From NCBI GenBank assembly GCA_965215115.1, contig OZ244050.1, positions 2,418,001-2,482,000 of the forward strand: a stretch of DNA of 64,000 bases, read 5' to 3'. Both the position numbers and the translations under genes were made by a program. The DNA is from CALDTK01 sp965215115. Its GTDB lineage: Bacteria > Bacteroidota > Bacteroidia > Chitinophagales > Saprospiraceae. The notes below the pieces were generated by a model. The model saw only the letters and a program-made list of their open reading frames with translations. It had not been told where the DNA came from and made no database searches. Within the stretch, counting starts at the first letter, position 1; each line of letters starts with the position of its first letter. Of the stretch, positions 34,637-43,309 are shown piece after piece.

Positions 34637-35223
34637 GCGATCCAGAATTGCTGCCGCCGTTGTTTCTGGATGCAAACGTCCTGTTTGGATCGCTCAAGCG
34701 CGATTTACTCATCACGTGCGCGGAGGCCTTGGAAGTTAAAATTGCTTGGTCTGCCGAAGTATTAGACGAAGTTGGGCGCAACCTCCGGGTTTACTTCGAA
34801 GAGCGCGGCGTCGTGGACGGAGAGCAGCGTATTGCGAACTTGTTTGCTGCGCTCAACAAAACCTACCAACAGCCGCCCTCTACCCCGGAGAGCACCTACG
34901 ACATAGGTGAAGGCTGGCCGGATGCAAACGATCGACACATTGTGCTCGGCGCGATACGGACGGGCTCTAGCATCATCGTGACCGAAAACTCCTCCGATTT
35001 CCCGACGGCGCTGCTGGGCAAGGTGGGTCTTTCGATTTTGACGACCGACCAGGTGCTCACCGCGCTGATGGGTAAGGCCCAGGAGGATTTAGTATTCGCG
35101 ATAGAGGATTGGCTCACGAAGCGCCACCGCCCCGCCTACACCCGAGCGGAACTCGCGGCACGCTTGCGGGAGGTAGGCTTGCCGGATTTCGCCGACGAGT
35201 TAGAGAGAGCTTGGGCGCGGTAG
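34633..35223 (+). CDS. PIN-domain toxin
   Basis: A 196-residue protein whose first half is a PIN nuclease: LFLDANVLFGSL (first acidic residue), a conserved Glu in EVLDEVGRNL, DANDRHIVLGAI and VTENSSDFP. Such toxins cleave RNA with Mg2+ at three or four acidic residues. The second half (residues ~120-196) is a helical extension. GTG start overlapping the antitoxin stop. This + strand module separates two minus-strand genes normally found together. Confidence 0.8.
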   Translation: MSDPELLPPLFLDANVLFGSLKRDLLITCAEALEVKIAWSAEVLDEVGRNLRVYFEERGVVDGEQRIANLFAALNKTYQQPPSTPESTYDIGEGWPDANDRHIVLGAIRTGSSIIVTENSSDFPTALLGKVGLSILTTDQVLTALMGKAQEDLVFAIEDWLTKRHRPAYTRAELAARLREVGLPDFADELERAWAR

Positions 35224-35248
35224 GTCTGCCGCGCCCCGACTGAATCTC

Positions 35249-36550
35249 CTAAAACAAACTCATCTGCGCCGGCCGCGCCTTCTGCGCCATCGGCGCGATC
35301 AACCGCTGCCGCAAAACCTCCGGCTCCCAGCTCAGGTGGTGCGTGCCCTGCCCCGGCACCGTCACGAAGTACTGCGCGCGACTCCACACCACGCCGAGGC
35401 GCTTGAGGTCTTCGACGCGAAGCTGGCCGGAGCGGCGCGCGGCTACGATGCGCTGGGCGGACTTGTGGCCCAGGCCCGGGACGCGCAGCAGGTCGCGCTT
35501 GTCGGCGGTGTTGATGTCGATCGGGAAGGACTCGGGGTGGCGCAGGGCCCAGCCGAGCTTCGGGTCGACCTGCTCGTCGAGGTTCGGGTTGGCCGGGTCG
35601 AGGATCTCGTCGAGGGCGAACTCGTACTGGCGCATGAGCCAGTCGGCCTGGTAGAGGCGGTGTTCGCGGAGCAACGGGGGCGTGGTGAGGTCGGACGAGA
35701 TGCGGGCGTCGGTGGCGATCGGGATGTAGCCCGAGTAGTAGACGCGCTTGAGCTTGTTCTCCTTGTAGAGGCCGTCGGCCAGGCGTAAGACCTCGGCGTC
35801 GGACTCGGGCGTGGCGCCGACCACGAGCTGGGTGGTTTGGCCGGTGGTCGTGAAGGCGGTTTTGGCGGAAGCCGATTTATTCCCGACGCCCCCCGCCGTC
35901 AAGTAGAGTTGGGTTTTGGCGGAAGCCGCCTGCTCCTGCTTGCCTTCCGCGATCCTATCCCGCAGGTAGGCCATCGGCTCCATGACCTCCCGGTAGTTCT
36001 TCTCCGGGGCCACGTGCTTGAGCGACATCTCGCTCGGGATCTCGATGTTGACCGACAGGCGATCGGCCACGCGGCCGGCGCGCTCGAGCAACTCCGGACT
36101 GGCGCCCGGGATGGCCTTGAGGTGGATGTACCCGCCGAACTTGTGCTCGTGGCGCAACTTCTCGCCGATCTGCACGAGGCGCTCCATGGTGGTGTCGACG
36201 TCTTTGAAGATGCCCGAGCTCAGGAAGAGGCCCTCGATGTAGTTGCGGCGGTAGAAGCCGATGGTGAGGTCGACGACCTCCTGCACCGTGAAGGCGGCCC
36301 GCTTGATGTCGTTCGAGCGCCGCGAGATGCAGTAGGCGCAGTCGAAAATGCAGTGGTTGGTGAGGAGGATCTTGAGCAAGCTCACGCAGCGCCCGTCGGG
36401 GGTGTACGAGTGGCAGATCCCCATGCCGGTGGTGTTGCCGAGGCCACCCTTCTCGGCGGCGCGCTTCGAGCCGGAGCTGGAGCACGACACGTCGTAGCGG
36501 GCGGCGGTGGCGAGGATCTGGAGCTTCTCGCGGATGCGTTCGGTGAGCAA
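35249..36550 (-). CDS. TIGR03916-type radical-SAM putative DNA modification/repair protein
   Basis: A 433-residue radical SAM protein: LTNHCIFDCAYC carries the CxxxCxxC cluster ligand motif, preceded by the conserved YDVSCSSSGS segment and KGGLGNTTGMGICHSYTPDG. A helix-hairpin-helix (INTADKRDLLRVPGLGHKSA) near the C-terminus suggests DNA binding. The family is a predicted partner of TIGR03915 proteins in DNA repair; chemistry unproven. Two adjacent hairpin copies (35859, 35913) encode SASAKT repeats within a linker, an insertion relative to what the fold should need. Confidence 0.85.
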   Translation of the reverse strand: MLTERIREKLQILATAARYDVSCSSSGSKRAAEKGGLGNTTGMGICHSYTPDGRCVSLLKILLTNHCIFDCAYCISRRSNDIKRAAFTVQEVVDLTIGFYRRNYIEGLFLSSGIFKDVDTTMERLVQIGEKLRHEHKFGGYIHLKAIPGASPELLERAGRVADRLSVNIEIPSEMSLKHVAPEKNYREVMEPMAYLRDRIAEGKQEQAASAKTQLYLTAGGVGNKSASAKTAFTTTGQTTQLVVGATPESDAEVLRLADGLYKENKLKRVYYSGYIPIATDARISSDLTTPPLLREHRLYQADWLMRQYEFALDEILDPANPNLDEQVDPKLGWALRHPESFPIDINTADKRDLLRVPGLGHKSAQRIVAARRSGQLRVEDLKRLGVVWSRAQYFVTVPGQGTHHLSWEPEVLRQRLIAPMAQKARPAQMSLF

Positions 36551-36971
36551 GGGGCGGGTGGGTTAGGGACGTCTAAAGATACCACGCTTTGTGTCGGAAC
36601 GGGCGGTACGGGGGTCTTGTTGACGGTGGGTTAACGGCATATTGTACACACTATCGTGAGGGGGGTAGAGCGCTCGGGTTTTGCCGAAAGGCCATTTAGT
36701 TTGGATCTCCCATGAAGTACTACCGGAGAATCCCCCTTGGTCGAGAGTCGATGCGGCCTTTGCGCCTGGAATCGCGCGTGTTGACGAGCGATAGGATACG
36801 GTGCGCATCGCAGAGTCGGCAGCTGCGCCTACTGGTCACGCCGGGGGAGCCTGTAGTGCGCGACACGAGTGCGCTTGTCGCAGTAGAGGAGCGGGCATCG
36901 CTGCAAGTCGATAGTCTCGAAGACGAGGGCTTTCGCCAAAACCCCTCCCACCCTGAGCTACCTTCCCCGCC
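36551..36971. other. Intergenic region with two hairpin copies
   Basis: 421 bases upstream of both flanking genes. It contains hairpins at 36678 (GCC-GAAA-GGC) and 36928 (GGC stem, opposite orientation) and the TACCTTCC promoter box at 36959. No convincing ORF or structured RNA beyond these. Confidence 0.5.
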
Positions 36972-37979
36972 GTGGCCGCAGCACCCGATCCAGAGCGCCT
37001 CCTGGCCGACCTCGAGCGCGTCGTAGCCGAGTTGACCAGCCTGATGGCCACCTACGCTCCGTTGACCGATCGGCTCGACGGCGCACGCGTTCACATCCCC
37101 GGCACGGCCCTCACGATGGTACCGCCGCCGGGCTTCGTGCCGAGCGAGCGCTTCCGCGGTTTCGAGAGCGTCGAGCACTTCGGGGCGAGCATCATGGTCG
37201 TCGCCACGCCGGCGCCCTACGCGGAGGCGACGGCGGGTTTTGACGAAAGTCCACTGGCGGCGGCCGGGATGGAACTGCTCGGGCGCGACCCGATTCGCGT
37301 GAGTGGGGTGCGCGGCCTGCGGCTCGACGTGGCCCAGGCGGTGGAGGGGTTACGCTTCCGCAAAACCGTCCTCGCCTTCGGGGACGCTACCGCGACCACG
37401 ATTGTGAATGCGTCGTGGCTCGACGACGACGACGACGCCACCGCGGTCGCCGTCGCCCCGCTGATCGCCGCGAGCCTCGCGACCCTCGAGTTCGACGCCA
37501 CCCGGGCGGCCGACCCCCGCATGGCCGACCCCCGCGGCGCCCTCGGCTTCACCATCGACGAAACCCTCGGCCGCCTGCGGCAAGCCGCCGTCGTGGGCAC
37601 GGGGCTGCTCATCAACCGCCACGGCCGCATCGCCCCCGACGAGGCCGACCAGACGGCCGTCCTCGTGGACCGTAGCCATTCCGCGCCCGCGATCGAGGAC
37701 AAGGCACTCTTCGTCGAGCTGCGCATGCGGCAGCTGCCCGGCAACTGGCACCGTGCCCCGGGTGCCCAAGCAGAGGCCGTCACCTACGGCGGGTTGGACG
37801 GCTACCGCGTGCGCGCTATCGACGAGGCTTCCGCGCGTGAGGAGGCCGCGACTATAGCCGTAGTCTACGAGCCGGCCGGCGGCTACTACGTGCTGATGGG
37901 GATGTACAGCCTCGGTGATGAGGTAGGTCGCGCGGACGCGGAGCGGGTGATGGGGAGCTTTCGGATGCGGGGGATGTGA
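36972..37979 (+). CDS. Protein of unknown function
   Basis: A 335-residue acidic, alanine-rich protein starting at GTG 36972, six bases after a TACCTTCC box. It contains a VPPPGFVPSERFRGFESVEH segment and a repeat-like pair of alpha/beta domains (GFTIDETLGRLRQAAVVGTG, GGYYVLMGMYSLGDEVGRAD). No signal peptide or membrane segment is visible. I do not recognise the family. Hairpins at 37237 (GAC stem) and 37352 fall in loops between strands. Confidence 0.55.
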   Translation: MAAAPDPERLLADLERVVAELTSLMATYAPLTDRLDGARVHIPGTALTMVPPPGFVPSERFRGFESVEHFGASIMVVATPAPYAEATAGFDESPLAAAGMELLGRDPIRVSGVRGLRLDVAQAVEGLRFRKTVLAFGDATATTIVNASWLDDDDDATAVAVAPLIAASLATLEFDATRAADPRMADPRGALGFTIDETLGRLRQAAVVGTGLLINRHGRIAPDEADQTAVLVDRSHSAPAIEDKALFVELRMRQLPGNWHRAPGAQAEAVTYGGLDGYRVRAIDEASAREEAATIAVVYEPAGGYYVLMGMYSLGDEVGRADAERVMGSFRMRGM

Positions 37980-38192
37980 GGCGCGTTTGGCTCACCCCGC
38001 GAGCGTCCCCGATTGCACGCAACGCTAGTTTTGGCGAAAGCCTACCCGCGTGACAGTACATACCTACCTACCGAGAGCCTGCGCCACGCTAACGATTGCG
38101 ATGTCCTAGCCTCACTAGCGAGCGCCAGAAGCTATAGGGGAACAGTTCATAGCTGTGTTTTTTTTGGTTAATCGTCTGATAATCAGTAACAA

Positions 38193-38230
38193 AAGTTTTT
38201 CTCGCTTCGTCGAAACCGCGGTTACTTTTG
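38193..38230 (+). promoter_or_regulatory. Promoter of the toxin-antitoxin-chaperone-like operon
   Basis: A T-rich -33 region (38196-38200) and a TACTTTTG box (38223-38230) match the Bacteroidota consensus (TTTG then TAnnTTTG, ~20 bp apart), 22 bases before ATG 38253. The surrounding 80 bases are much richer in A+T than the rest of the region. Confidence 0.6.
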
Positions 38231-38252
38231 CGGCGTTACCTTAAAACGCAAC

Positions 38253-38792
38253 ATGCTGGCGCGATTCGTGTACATTAGTTCGACCGACGCGGTCGACTTC
38301 TACACGATAGAGGTAGCGGAACACGATGAAGCTGCGTGGACGCAACTCCTCGACCGCTTCCTCAACCGAGGCCTCGTCGGCCCCGGCGCGCAAAAAGCAC
38401 GTACGATCATGCAAGCATGGCTCATAAACATAGGACGCTATGGCATCGACCGCCTCGTGTTGCGCGACGAAAACGACGCCGACGCCATCCCGCCCAAGCG
38501 GGTGACGGGGCGGCAGCGCGCCGGTGACAACGCACAATCGCTGTTGCAGGCCTTCCGGGGCCTCCCCGCGCCCCGCCTCTACTTCGCGCGATTCGGTAGA
38601 GCGCTGATTTTGCTCGACGGCGGCATGAAGACTGTTCGCCAGGCGCAGAGTTGTCCAATCGTCGCCCCAAAGTTCGAACTCGCCAATCGTATTTGCAGAA
38701 GCCTCGACCGCTTGTTGGAGCGGGGCGATCTCCGCATCCTGCGTGACGGAAGCCTAGAAATCCCCGACGAGTTGGTGTTTTCAGTCCCGTAG
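38253..38792 (+). CDS. Putative HigB/RelE-like toxin of a three-gene module
   Basis: A 179-residue protein. LPAPRLYFARFGRALILLDG followed by GGMKTVRQAQSCP and an ELANRICRSLDRLL helix resembles the strand-turn and C-terminal helix of HigB/Gp49-like toxins, but similarity is weak and the N-terminal half is unassigned. Assignment rests largely on the following XRE-type antitoxin and SecB-like genes, spaced 33 bp and overlapping respectively. Confidence 0.5.
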   Translation: MLARFVYISSTDAVDFYTIEVAEHDEAAWTQLLDRFLNRGLVGPGAQKARTIMQAWLINIGRYGIDRLVLRDENDADAIPPKRVTGRQRAGDNAQSLLQAFRGLPAPRLYFARFGRALILLDGGMKTVRQAQSCPIVAPKFELANRICRSLDRLLERGDLRILRDGSLEIPDELVFSVP

Positions 38793-38825
38793 TCAACCCT
38801 CTCCCCCGCCTCACGCACCAGACAC

Positions 38826-39278
38826 ATGACAAAGCCCACCCAAGCCATCCGAGACTTCTTCGCTCAGGAATTACCGCACGCCGAAGACCGTTGGGTCGAG
38901 CTCAGCGTGCTCCTCGCTCAGGAGATCAGCGCAGAGCGCGAGCGCCGGGGTTGGACCCAGCGCGAACTCGCGCGCCGCGCCGGCGTCCAGGCGCCACACC
39001 TGTCGCGCATGCTCTCGGGCCAGCACAACTTCACGATCCAGACGATCGCCAAGCTCGAGGCCGCGCTCGAGGTGCCGCTGCTGGAGGTCTGCCGCCGGGA
39101 GGCGCGGTCGTTCTTGGAGCGGGGGCTGCCGGGGCGTCCGTCGGCGGCCTACCGTAATACGGCCAGACTGCGGGCGATCCTCGAGGACGAAAATCACCTC
39201 CTGCCTTACGCCGGTCCTGTGACCATAGCCGCGGCGCCGGAGCCGGCCGGCAACACCACCTTCGCAATGGCCGCCTGA
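38826..39278 (+). CDS. XRE-family antitoxin-like regulator
   Basis: A 150-residue protein with a clear helix-turn-helix (GWTQRELARRAGVQAPHLSR then MLSGQHNFTIQTIAKLEAAL) at residues ~40-85, followed by a flexible tail. In HigBA and toxin-antitoxin-chaperone operons the antitoxin follows the toxin and its C-terminal tail binds the chaperone; such a tail (residues ~95-150, ending NTTFAMAA) is present here. Its stop overlaps the next ATG by one base (TGATG). Confidence 0.75.
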   Translation: MTKPTQAIRDFFAQELPHAEDRWVELSVLLAQEISAERERRGWTQRELARRAGVQAPHLSRMLSGQHNFTIQTIAKLEAALEVPLLEVCRREARSFLERGLPGRPSAAYRNTARLRAILEDENHLLPYAGPVTIAAAPEPAGNTTFAMAA

Positions 39279-39763
39279 TGGACAGCTTCGATCCGAAAAA
39301 GCTTCGACTGCTGAACTGCGCCCTCATAGATCAGCAACTGAGCACACCCCTGCTCACTTTCATCGACCCCGCCGCTCAAACGTTCGGTTTTGACTTGAGC
39401 CGCGGGATCGTCATTAACGAAGAGCACGGGGGCGTCATGCTGTTCCTCTTCGTGTCGCTCGTCGTCGACGACGCCGAAGGCGAAGAGCTGGCGAGTTGTC
39501 ACGCGAGCTACCGCTGCACGTTCGCCTACGATGACACGGCGGATCTCTTCGGGGCGGAGACGCAAGTTTCGACTGAGTCGGAGCATGGCCCCGCCGTGCG
39601 TCCACTCAGCTTCAACGCGGCGGCTACCTTGCACAGCGTCGCTTTCTCGACGGTACGGGGGATGTTCCTGATGCACCTCGCCCACACGCCCCTCGCGGGT
39701 GCGATCCTCCCGATCTTTACGATCAACGAACTGCTCGCAGCCGACCTGGTAGTAGTGGAGTAG
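39278..39763 (+). CDS. SecB-like protein of the toxin-antitoxin module
   Basis: A 161-residue cytoplasmic protein without signal peptide. The C-terminal stretch HSVAFSTVRGMFLMHLAHTP followed by LAGAILPIFTINELL fits the SecB-like pattern STxRG...T.L....LP..N...L, and the N-terminal two thirds are beta-rich as in SecB. In toxin-antitoxin-chaperone systems this protein protects the aggregation-prone antitoxin. Translational coupling to the antitoxin gene supports this. It could instead be an unrelated fold. Confidence 0.55.
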   Translation: MDSFDPKKLRLLNCALIDQQLSTPLLTFIDPAAQTFGFDLSRGIVINEEHGGVMLFLFVSLVVDDAEGEELASCHASYRCTFAYDDTADLFGAETQVSTESEHGPAVRPLSFNAAATLHSVAFSTVRGMFLMHLAHTPLAGAILPIFTINELLAADLVVVE

Positions 39764-40251
39764 TAGGTCGAAGTCAGGGGTTTCTGACGCTCCACAGCGA
39801 ACGTCCGCGGGTCGGGACCCTCGACCTCCACCGCCGGCAGGTGCTCGGACTCGACCCTTGCGCCGCGCTGCTTTGGTGCCGATACAAACCCCCAGAAAGC
39901 GCGCTGCGATGTGGGGATAGAGCGGGCGTGTGGTTCGCTCTACAACTACCCCTTCGAGATGCAAGTAGCGCTCGCGGCACGGATCGAGCGTCACGAGTTT
40001 TGGCGAAAGCCCCCGTCTGTACAAGTAGTGACCCTTCCTTCGGACCCCGCCGCACGCCCTAGTGCGTTGTCACGGTATGCCAACGGATATAGGCAGTCCA
40101 CCACAGCTAATACCGGCTGCTACAAAGTCATAGCCTAGCCGTGCCGCATCGCCTAAGGCAAGCCCCGCTTCGCGGGTAAGTGCGCCAAACCACCAGCAGA
40201 TTGCCACGCCAGCTCCTACGTCGCGTCTCGCAATGACGGGTCCGCCACCCC
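39764..40251. other. Intergenic region with one hairpin copy and a terminator-like stem
   Basis: About 490 bases with a perfect hairpin copy at 39997 (GGC-GAAA-GCC) and a short stem CCCGC-TTC-GCGGG (40164-40176) past the hdeD stop. Short open frames here lack coding character. Nothing else identified. Confidence 0.4.
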
Positions 40252-40851
40252 TCACGCCACCGCCAGCCGCTGGTTGAGCTTGCGCAGCCGCAGACCCAAC
40301 GCGATCAACATCGCGCCCGCAAACACGGCGTAGGCCCCGAACAGCCACACCCACGCCAGCGCCCCGGCCCCCGGTTGGAACAGCATGAACAGCCCGAGCA
40401 ACAGACTCGCCAGGCCGCTCAGTCCGAGGAGAAACTCCCCCTCGATCTCCTTGCGGAGCCGCACGGCCGCCGCAATCTCGAGCACACCCGTGATGATCGC
40501 CCACGCCGAGACGAGGTACAGCAGCGCCAGGGCCGCCGTCTCGGGGATCAGGAAGGCCGTCACCCCGGCGCCGATCCCGAGCAGACCCGAGAGCGCGAGC
40601 GCCCACCAGCGCTCGGTCTCGCGCCGGGTCCGGATCCCGGCCACGAGGTTGAAGCCCCCGTCGAGCAGCGCGTAGGCCCCGAACGTCAGCACGAGCGCGT
40701 ACAGCGTCACGCCCGGCAGGAAGAAAGCCACGATGCCCAGCAGGATCGCGAGCACGCCCCGGATCACGAGGGCCCACCAGTTGTGCGCCACCTGCGCCGC
40801 GCCGGCGGGACCGTAGATCTTACCGGTGGAGTGGTCGATGATGGTGGCCAT
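40252..40851 (-). CDS. HdeD-family membrane protein
   Basis: A 199-residue protein with six hydrophobic helices arranged as three similar hairpins (WWALVIRGVLAILLGIVAFF, WWALALSGLLGIGAGVTAFL, FLLGLSGLASLLLGLFMLF), typical of HdeD-like proteins linked to acid resistance in enterobacteria. ATG 40851 is chosen as first residue before a soluble lead-in. Stress function in this organism is inferred only. Confidence 0.8.
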   Translation of the reverse strand: MATIIDHSTGKIYGPAGAAQVAHNWWALVIRGVLAILLGIVAFFLPGVTLYALVLTFGAYALLDGGFNLVAGIRTRRETERWWALALSGLLGIGAGVTAFLIPETAALALLYLVSAWAIITGVLEIAAAVRLRKEIEGEFLLGLSGLASLLLGLFMLFQPGAGALAWVWLFGAYAVFAGAMLIALGLRLRKLNQRLAVA

Positions 40852-40924
40852 GGTGGGTGAGGGACTAGGTTTGGTGTAACTGTTGTTATAGGTGAGATTT
40901 GGGTTCAAGGTTCGGTGTTCGGAC

Positions 40925-40977
40925 GGGGGCCGCGGCGGTCGGTTCGACGCGCTCCGCGCGCAACCGCCGCGGCCCCC
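40925..40977. repeat. Palindromic element, copy 1 (intact)
   Basis: A 14-bp perfect inverted repeat (GGGGGCCGCGGCGG at 40925-40938, complement at 40964-40977) encloses a loop with GGTTCGACGCGCTCC then GCGCGCAAC. The same loop sequence occurs in two further palindromes near the IS110 element, but with unrelated arms. Confidence 0.85.
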
Positions 40978-41022
40978 GACCGAAGACAAGCGGAGGATCA
41001 GGAATCACGGAGCGCCGCAGCC

Positions 41023-42153
41023 TCAAAACGCCGCCACCATCTCCCGCACCACCTCAATACTCTCCTCGTGCGGCACTCGATCACCCACCCCATCATAATC
41101 CCACAAGCCAGAATTATGGTAGTGACTCAGATCATCCCAGTCCGGCCGATCGATAACGGGATAAATACACACCCCCATGAAATCCGGATTCGCGTACTGG
41201 AGCCTACCGCACTCCTCGGTCACCATCCTGAGCCACAGCGGTCGATTACCTCCGAAGTGGCCCGTCTCCGATAGGAAAAAAGGCCGGCGGTAGCGCTCGT
41301 AGGCCAGCTGCAACAACTCACCGAGCGGCATCCTGTCGGCCTCCCCGCGCGCCAGTCCGTCGAACGGCAACTCCTCGACCCGGGGCCAGGCGAGCGGCCC
41401 GACGCCGTCGGTCCACTGCCCGTCGTAGTAGCAGTTGAAGCCCAGGATGTCGAGGTAGCTCTCGCGGCCACCCAGCTCAGGGCAGATGCGCCCGCCGATG
41501 ATGTCGGCCGCCTGGAACTGGTGGTTGTTGAGGTTGGCCACGTGCACGGGGCTGCTGTGCGGACCGGGGTGTACGCGGATCAGCGGCTCGATGGTCATGA
41601 TGCGGCACGTGGGGTCGCGTTGCCGCAAAACGCGAATCCCGGCGATTGCCGCGCGACACAGGTGCCACTTCATGTCCCAACCCGAATTGGTCGCGAAGGG
41701 CACCGTCCCGCGCACGTCCCCGCTGTGCCAGGCCAAAAAACTAATCTCGTTGATCGGGCAGACGAACAGCGTCGCCGCGGTCTGCGCTCGGTAGAACTCC
41801 ACGAAGGCCGCGCACAGCGCCTCGAAGCGCGGCACGAACTGCGGGTGCGTCGGGAAGAGCCCGTCGGGGTAGCCGAAGTGACACAGGTCCCAGAGGATTT
41901 GCACGCCGGCCACCTCGGCAGCGCGCATGCGGTGGGCGACCTCGGCGAAGTCGAACACGTACGGCGCCGTCTCTACCGCGCTCCACACCACGCCCTCGCG
42001 CGCGGTCCGGATCCCGAGCGCGGTGAGGAGGCGGTAGTCCTCGAGCGGCCGCGTGTCGTGTCCCGTCTCGCGCAGGAGGTTGATCCGGTGCCCCGAGCGG
42101 TTGATGTGGTCGGCGCACTCGAAGCCGCCGGACACGAAGGACTCGAACAGCAT
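41023..42153 (-). CDS. Glycoside hydrolase of clan GH-A type
   Basis: A ~376-residue TIM-barrel glycosidase-like protein. CPINEISFLAWHSG gives an NE acid/base motif after strand 4, and FFLSETGHFGGNR a conserved Glu that would be the nucleophile, as in retaining clan GH-A enzymes. No signal peptide, so it may act in the cytoplasm. The ATG at 42153 overlaps the glf stop by one base, so it belongs to the galactofuranose-type operon and could process a related glycan (inference). Hairpin copy at 41617 with a GCG stem. Confidence 0.65.
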   Translation of the reverse strand: MLFESFVSGGFECADHINRSGHRINLLRETGHDTRPLEDYRLLTALGIRTAREGVVWSAVETAPYVFDFAEVAHRMRAAEVAGVQILWDLCHFGYPDGLFPTHPQFVPRFEALCAAFVEFYRAQTAATLFVCPINEISFLAWHSGDVRGTVPFATNSGWDMKWHLCRAAIAGIRVLRQRDPTCRIMTIEPLIRVHPGPHSSPVHVANLNNHQFQAADIIGGRICPELGGRESYLDILGFNCYYDGQWTDGVGPLAWPRVEELPFDGLARGEADRMPLGELLQLAYERYRRPFFLSETGHFGGNRPLWLRMVTEECGRLQYANPDFMGVCIYPVIDRPDWDDLSHYHNSGLWDYDGVGDRVPHEESIEVVREMVAAF

Positions 42154-43309
42154 CAACCCAGCGCGACTTGCATCTCCGCCACGTCGGCCTCCTGCGGCAC
42201 GGCCTCGGCTCGAGCTCGGCAAACAGATCGAGCGCGTTCTTGAAGGCCTGATCCATGTTGAAGTACTTGTAGTTCGCCAGGCGCCCCACGAAGTACACGT
42301 TGTCCAACTTGTCGGCCTCGGCGCGGTAGCGCTCGTAGATGGCCTGATTGCGCGCGTTCGGGACGGGGTAGTACGGGTCGCCCTCGTCGGTGGTGTACTC
42401 CTTGACGATGGTCGTCTTCGTGCTCTGCTGGTCGCCGAAGTGGCGGTACTCCACGATGCGCGTGTAGTCCACCTCGCGACCGGGGTAGTTCATCACCGAG
42501 TTCTGCTGGAAGATGGGCCGGTCGACGGTCTCCGCGCAGAAGTTGATGCTGCGGTACTCGAGCTGCTCCTTGAGACTGTGCTTAAAGTCGAAGTAGCGGT
42601 CGATCGGCCCGGTGTAGAACAGCTTCTCGTACCCGAGGTAGTTTTGACGCACGTCGAAGTAGTCGGTATTGAGCAGCACCTCGATATTAGGATGATCCAG
42701 GATCGACGCGAAGAGCCGCGTGTAGCCGCCGACGGGCAGCGCCTGGTACTTGTCCGAAAAGTACCGATCGTCGAAGTTGGTCCGCACGGGGATGCGGTTG
42801 AGCACCGAGGCGTCCAGCTCCTCGGGGTACTTGTCCCACTGCTTCTTGGTGTAGTAGCGGAACATCTTCTCGTACAGGTCGTGGCCCACCTTGTGGATCA
42901 CCGCGTCGCGCCCGTTCTGCGCATTGGGGATGTCGAGGCGGTTGGCGTCGAGCCAGTCCTGCATCTCGTCCTCGGTCTCGAGGTCGAGGCCGTAGAGCGT
43001 ATTGACGGTCGTGATGTTGACCGGGATCGGGACCACCTTATCGCCGACCACGGCCAGCACCTTGTGCTCCCACGGATACCAGTCGGCGTGAGTTTTGACG
43101 TAAGTCCACACGTCCTCGTAGTTGGTGTGGAAGAGGTGCGCCCCGTACTTCGAGACGAGGATGCCGTTGTCGTCGACGTAGTCGTAGCAATTGCCCGCGA
43201 TGTGGTCGCGCTTCTCGATGACGGTGACGCGCTTGCCGTAGTCGGCGTAGGCGCGGGCGAGGACGGCACCGGAGATACCGGCGCCGATGATGACGATTTC
43301 GGACTTCAA
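42153..43309 (-). CDS. glf: UDP-galactopyranose mutase (apparent frameshift near the C-terminus)
   Basis: The FAD-binding N-terminus (IVIIGAGISGAVLARAYADY), HLFHTNYEDVW, YTKKQWDKYPEELDASVLNR and VYFVGRLANYKYFNMDQAFK identify UDP-galactopyranose mutase, which makes UDP-galactofuranose for surface glycans. As read, the frame runs past its natural end into the next gene. If one base is restored near 42206, the end becomes EAVPQEADVAEMQVALG and a stop whose last base is the first of the following ATG, giving the usual ~385 residues. An assembly deletion is the simplest explanation. Two GAC-stem hairpins (42641, 43092) lie inside. Confidence 0.9.

Noticed and set aside
41741..43309. Apparent 522-residue fusion of UDP-galactopyranose mutase with an Arg-rich tail
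   Set aside because: The tail is the glycosidase gene read in the wrong frame. One missing base near 42206 explains it, and the natural end overlaps the next start.
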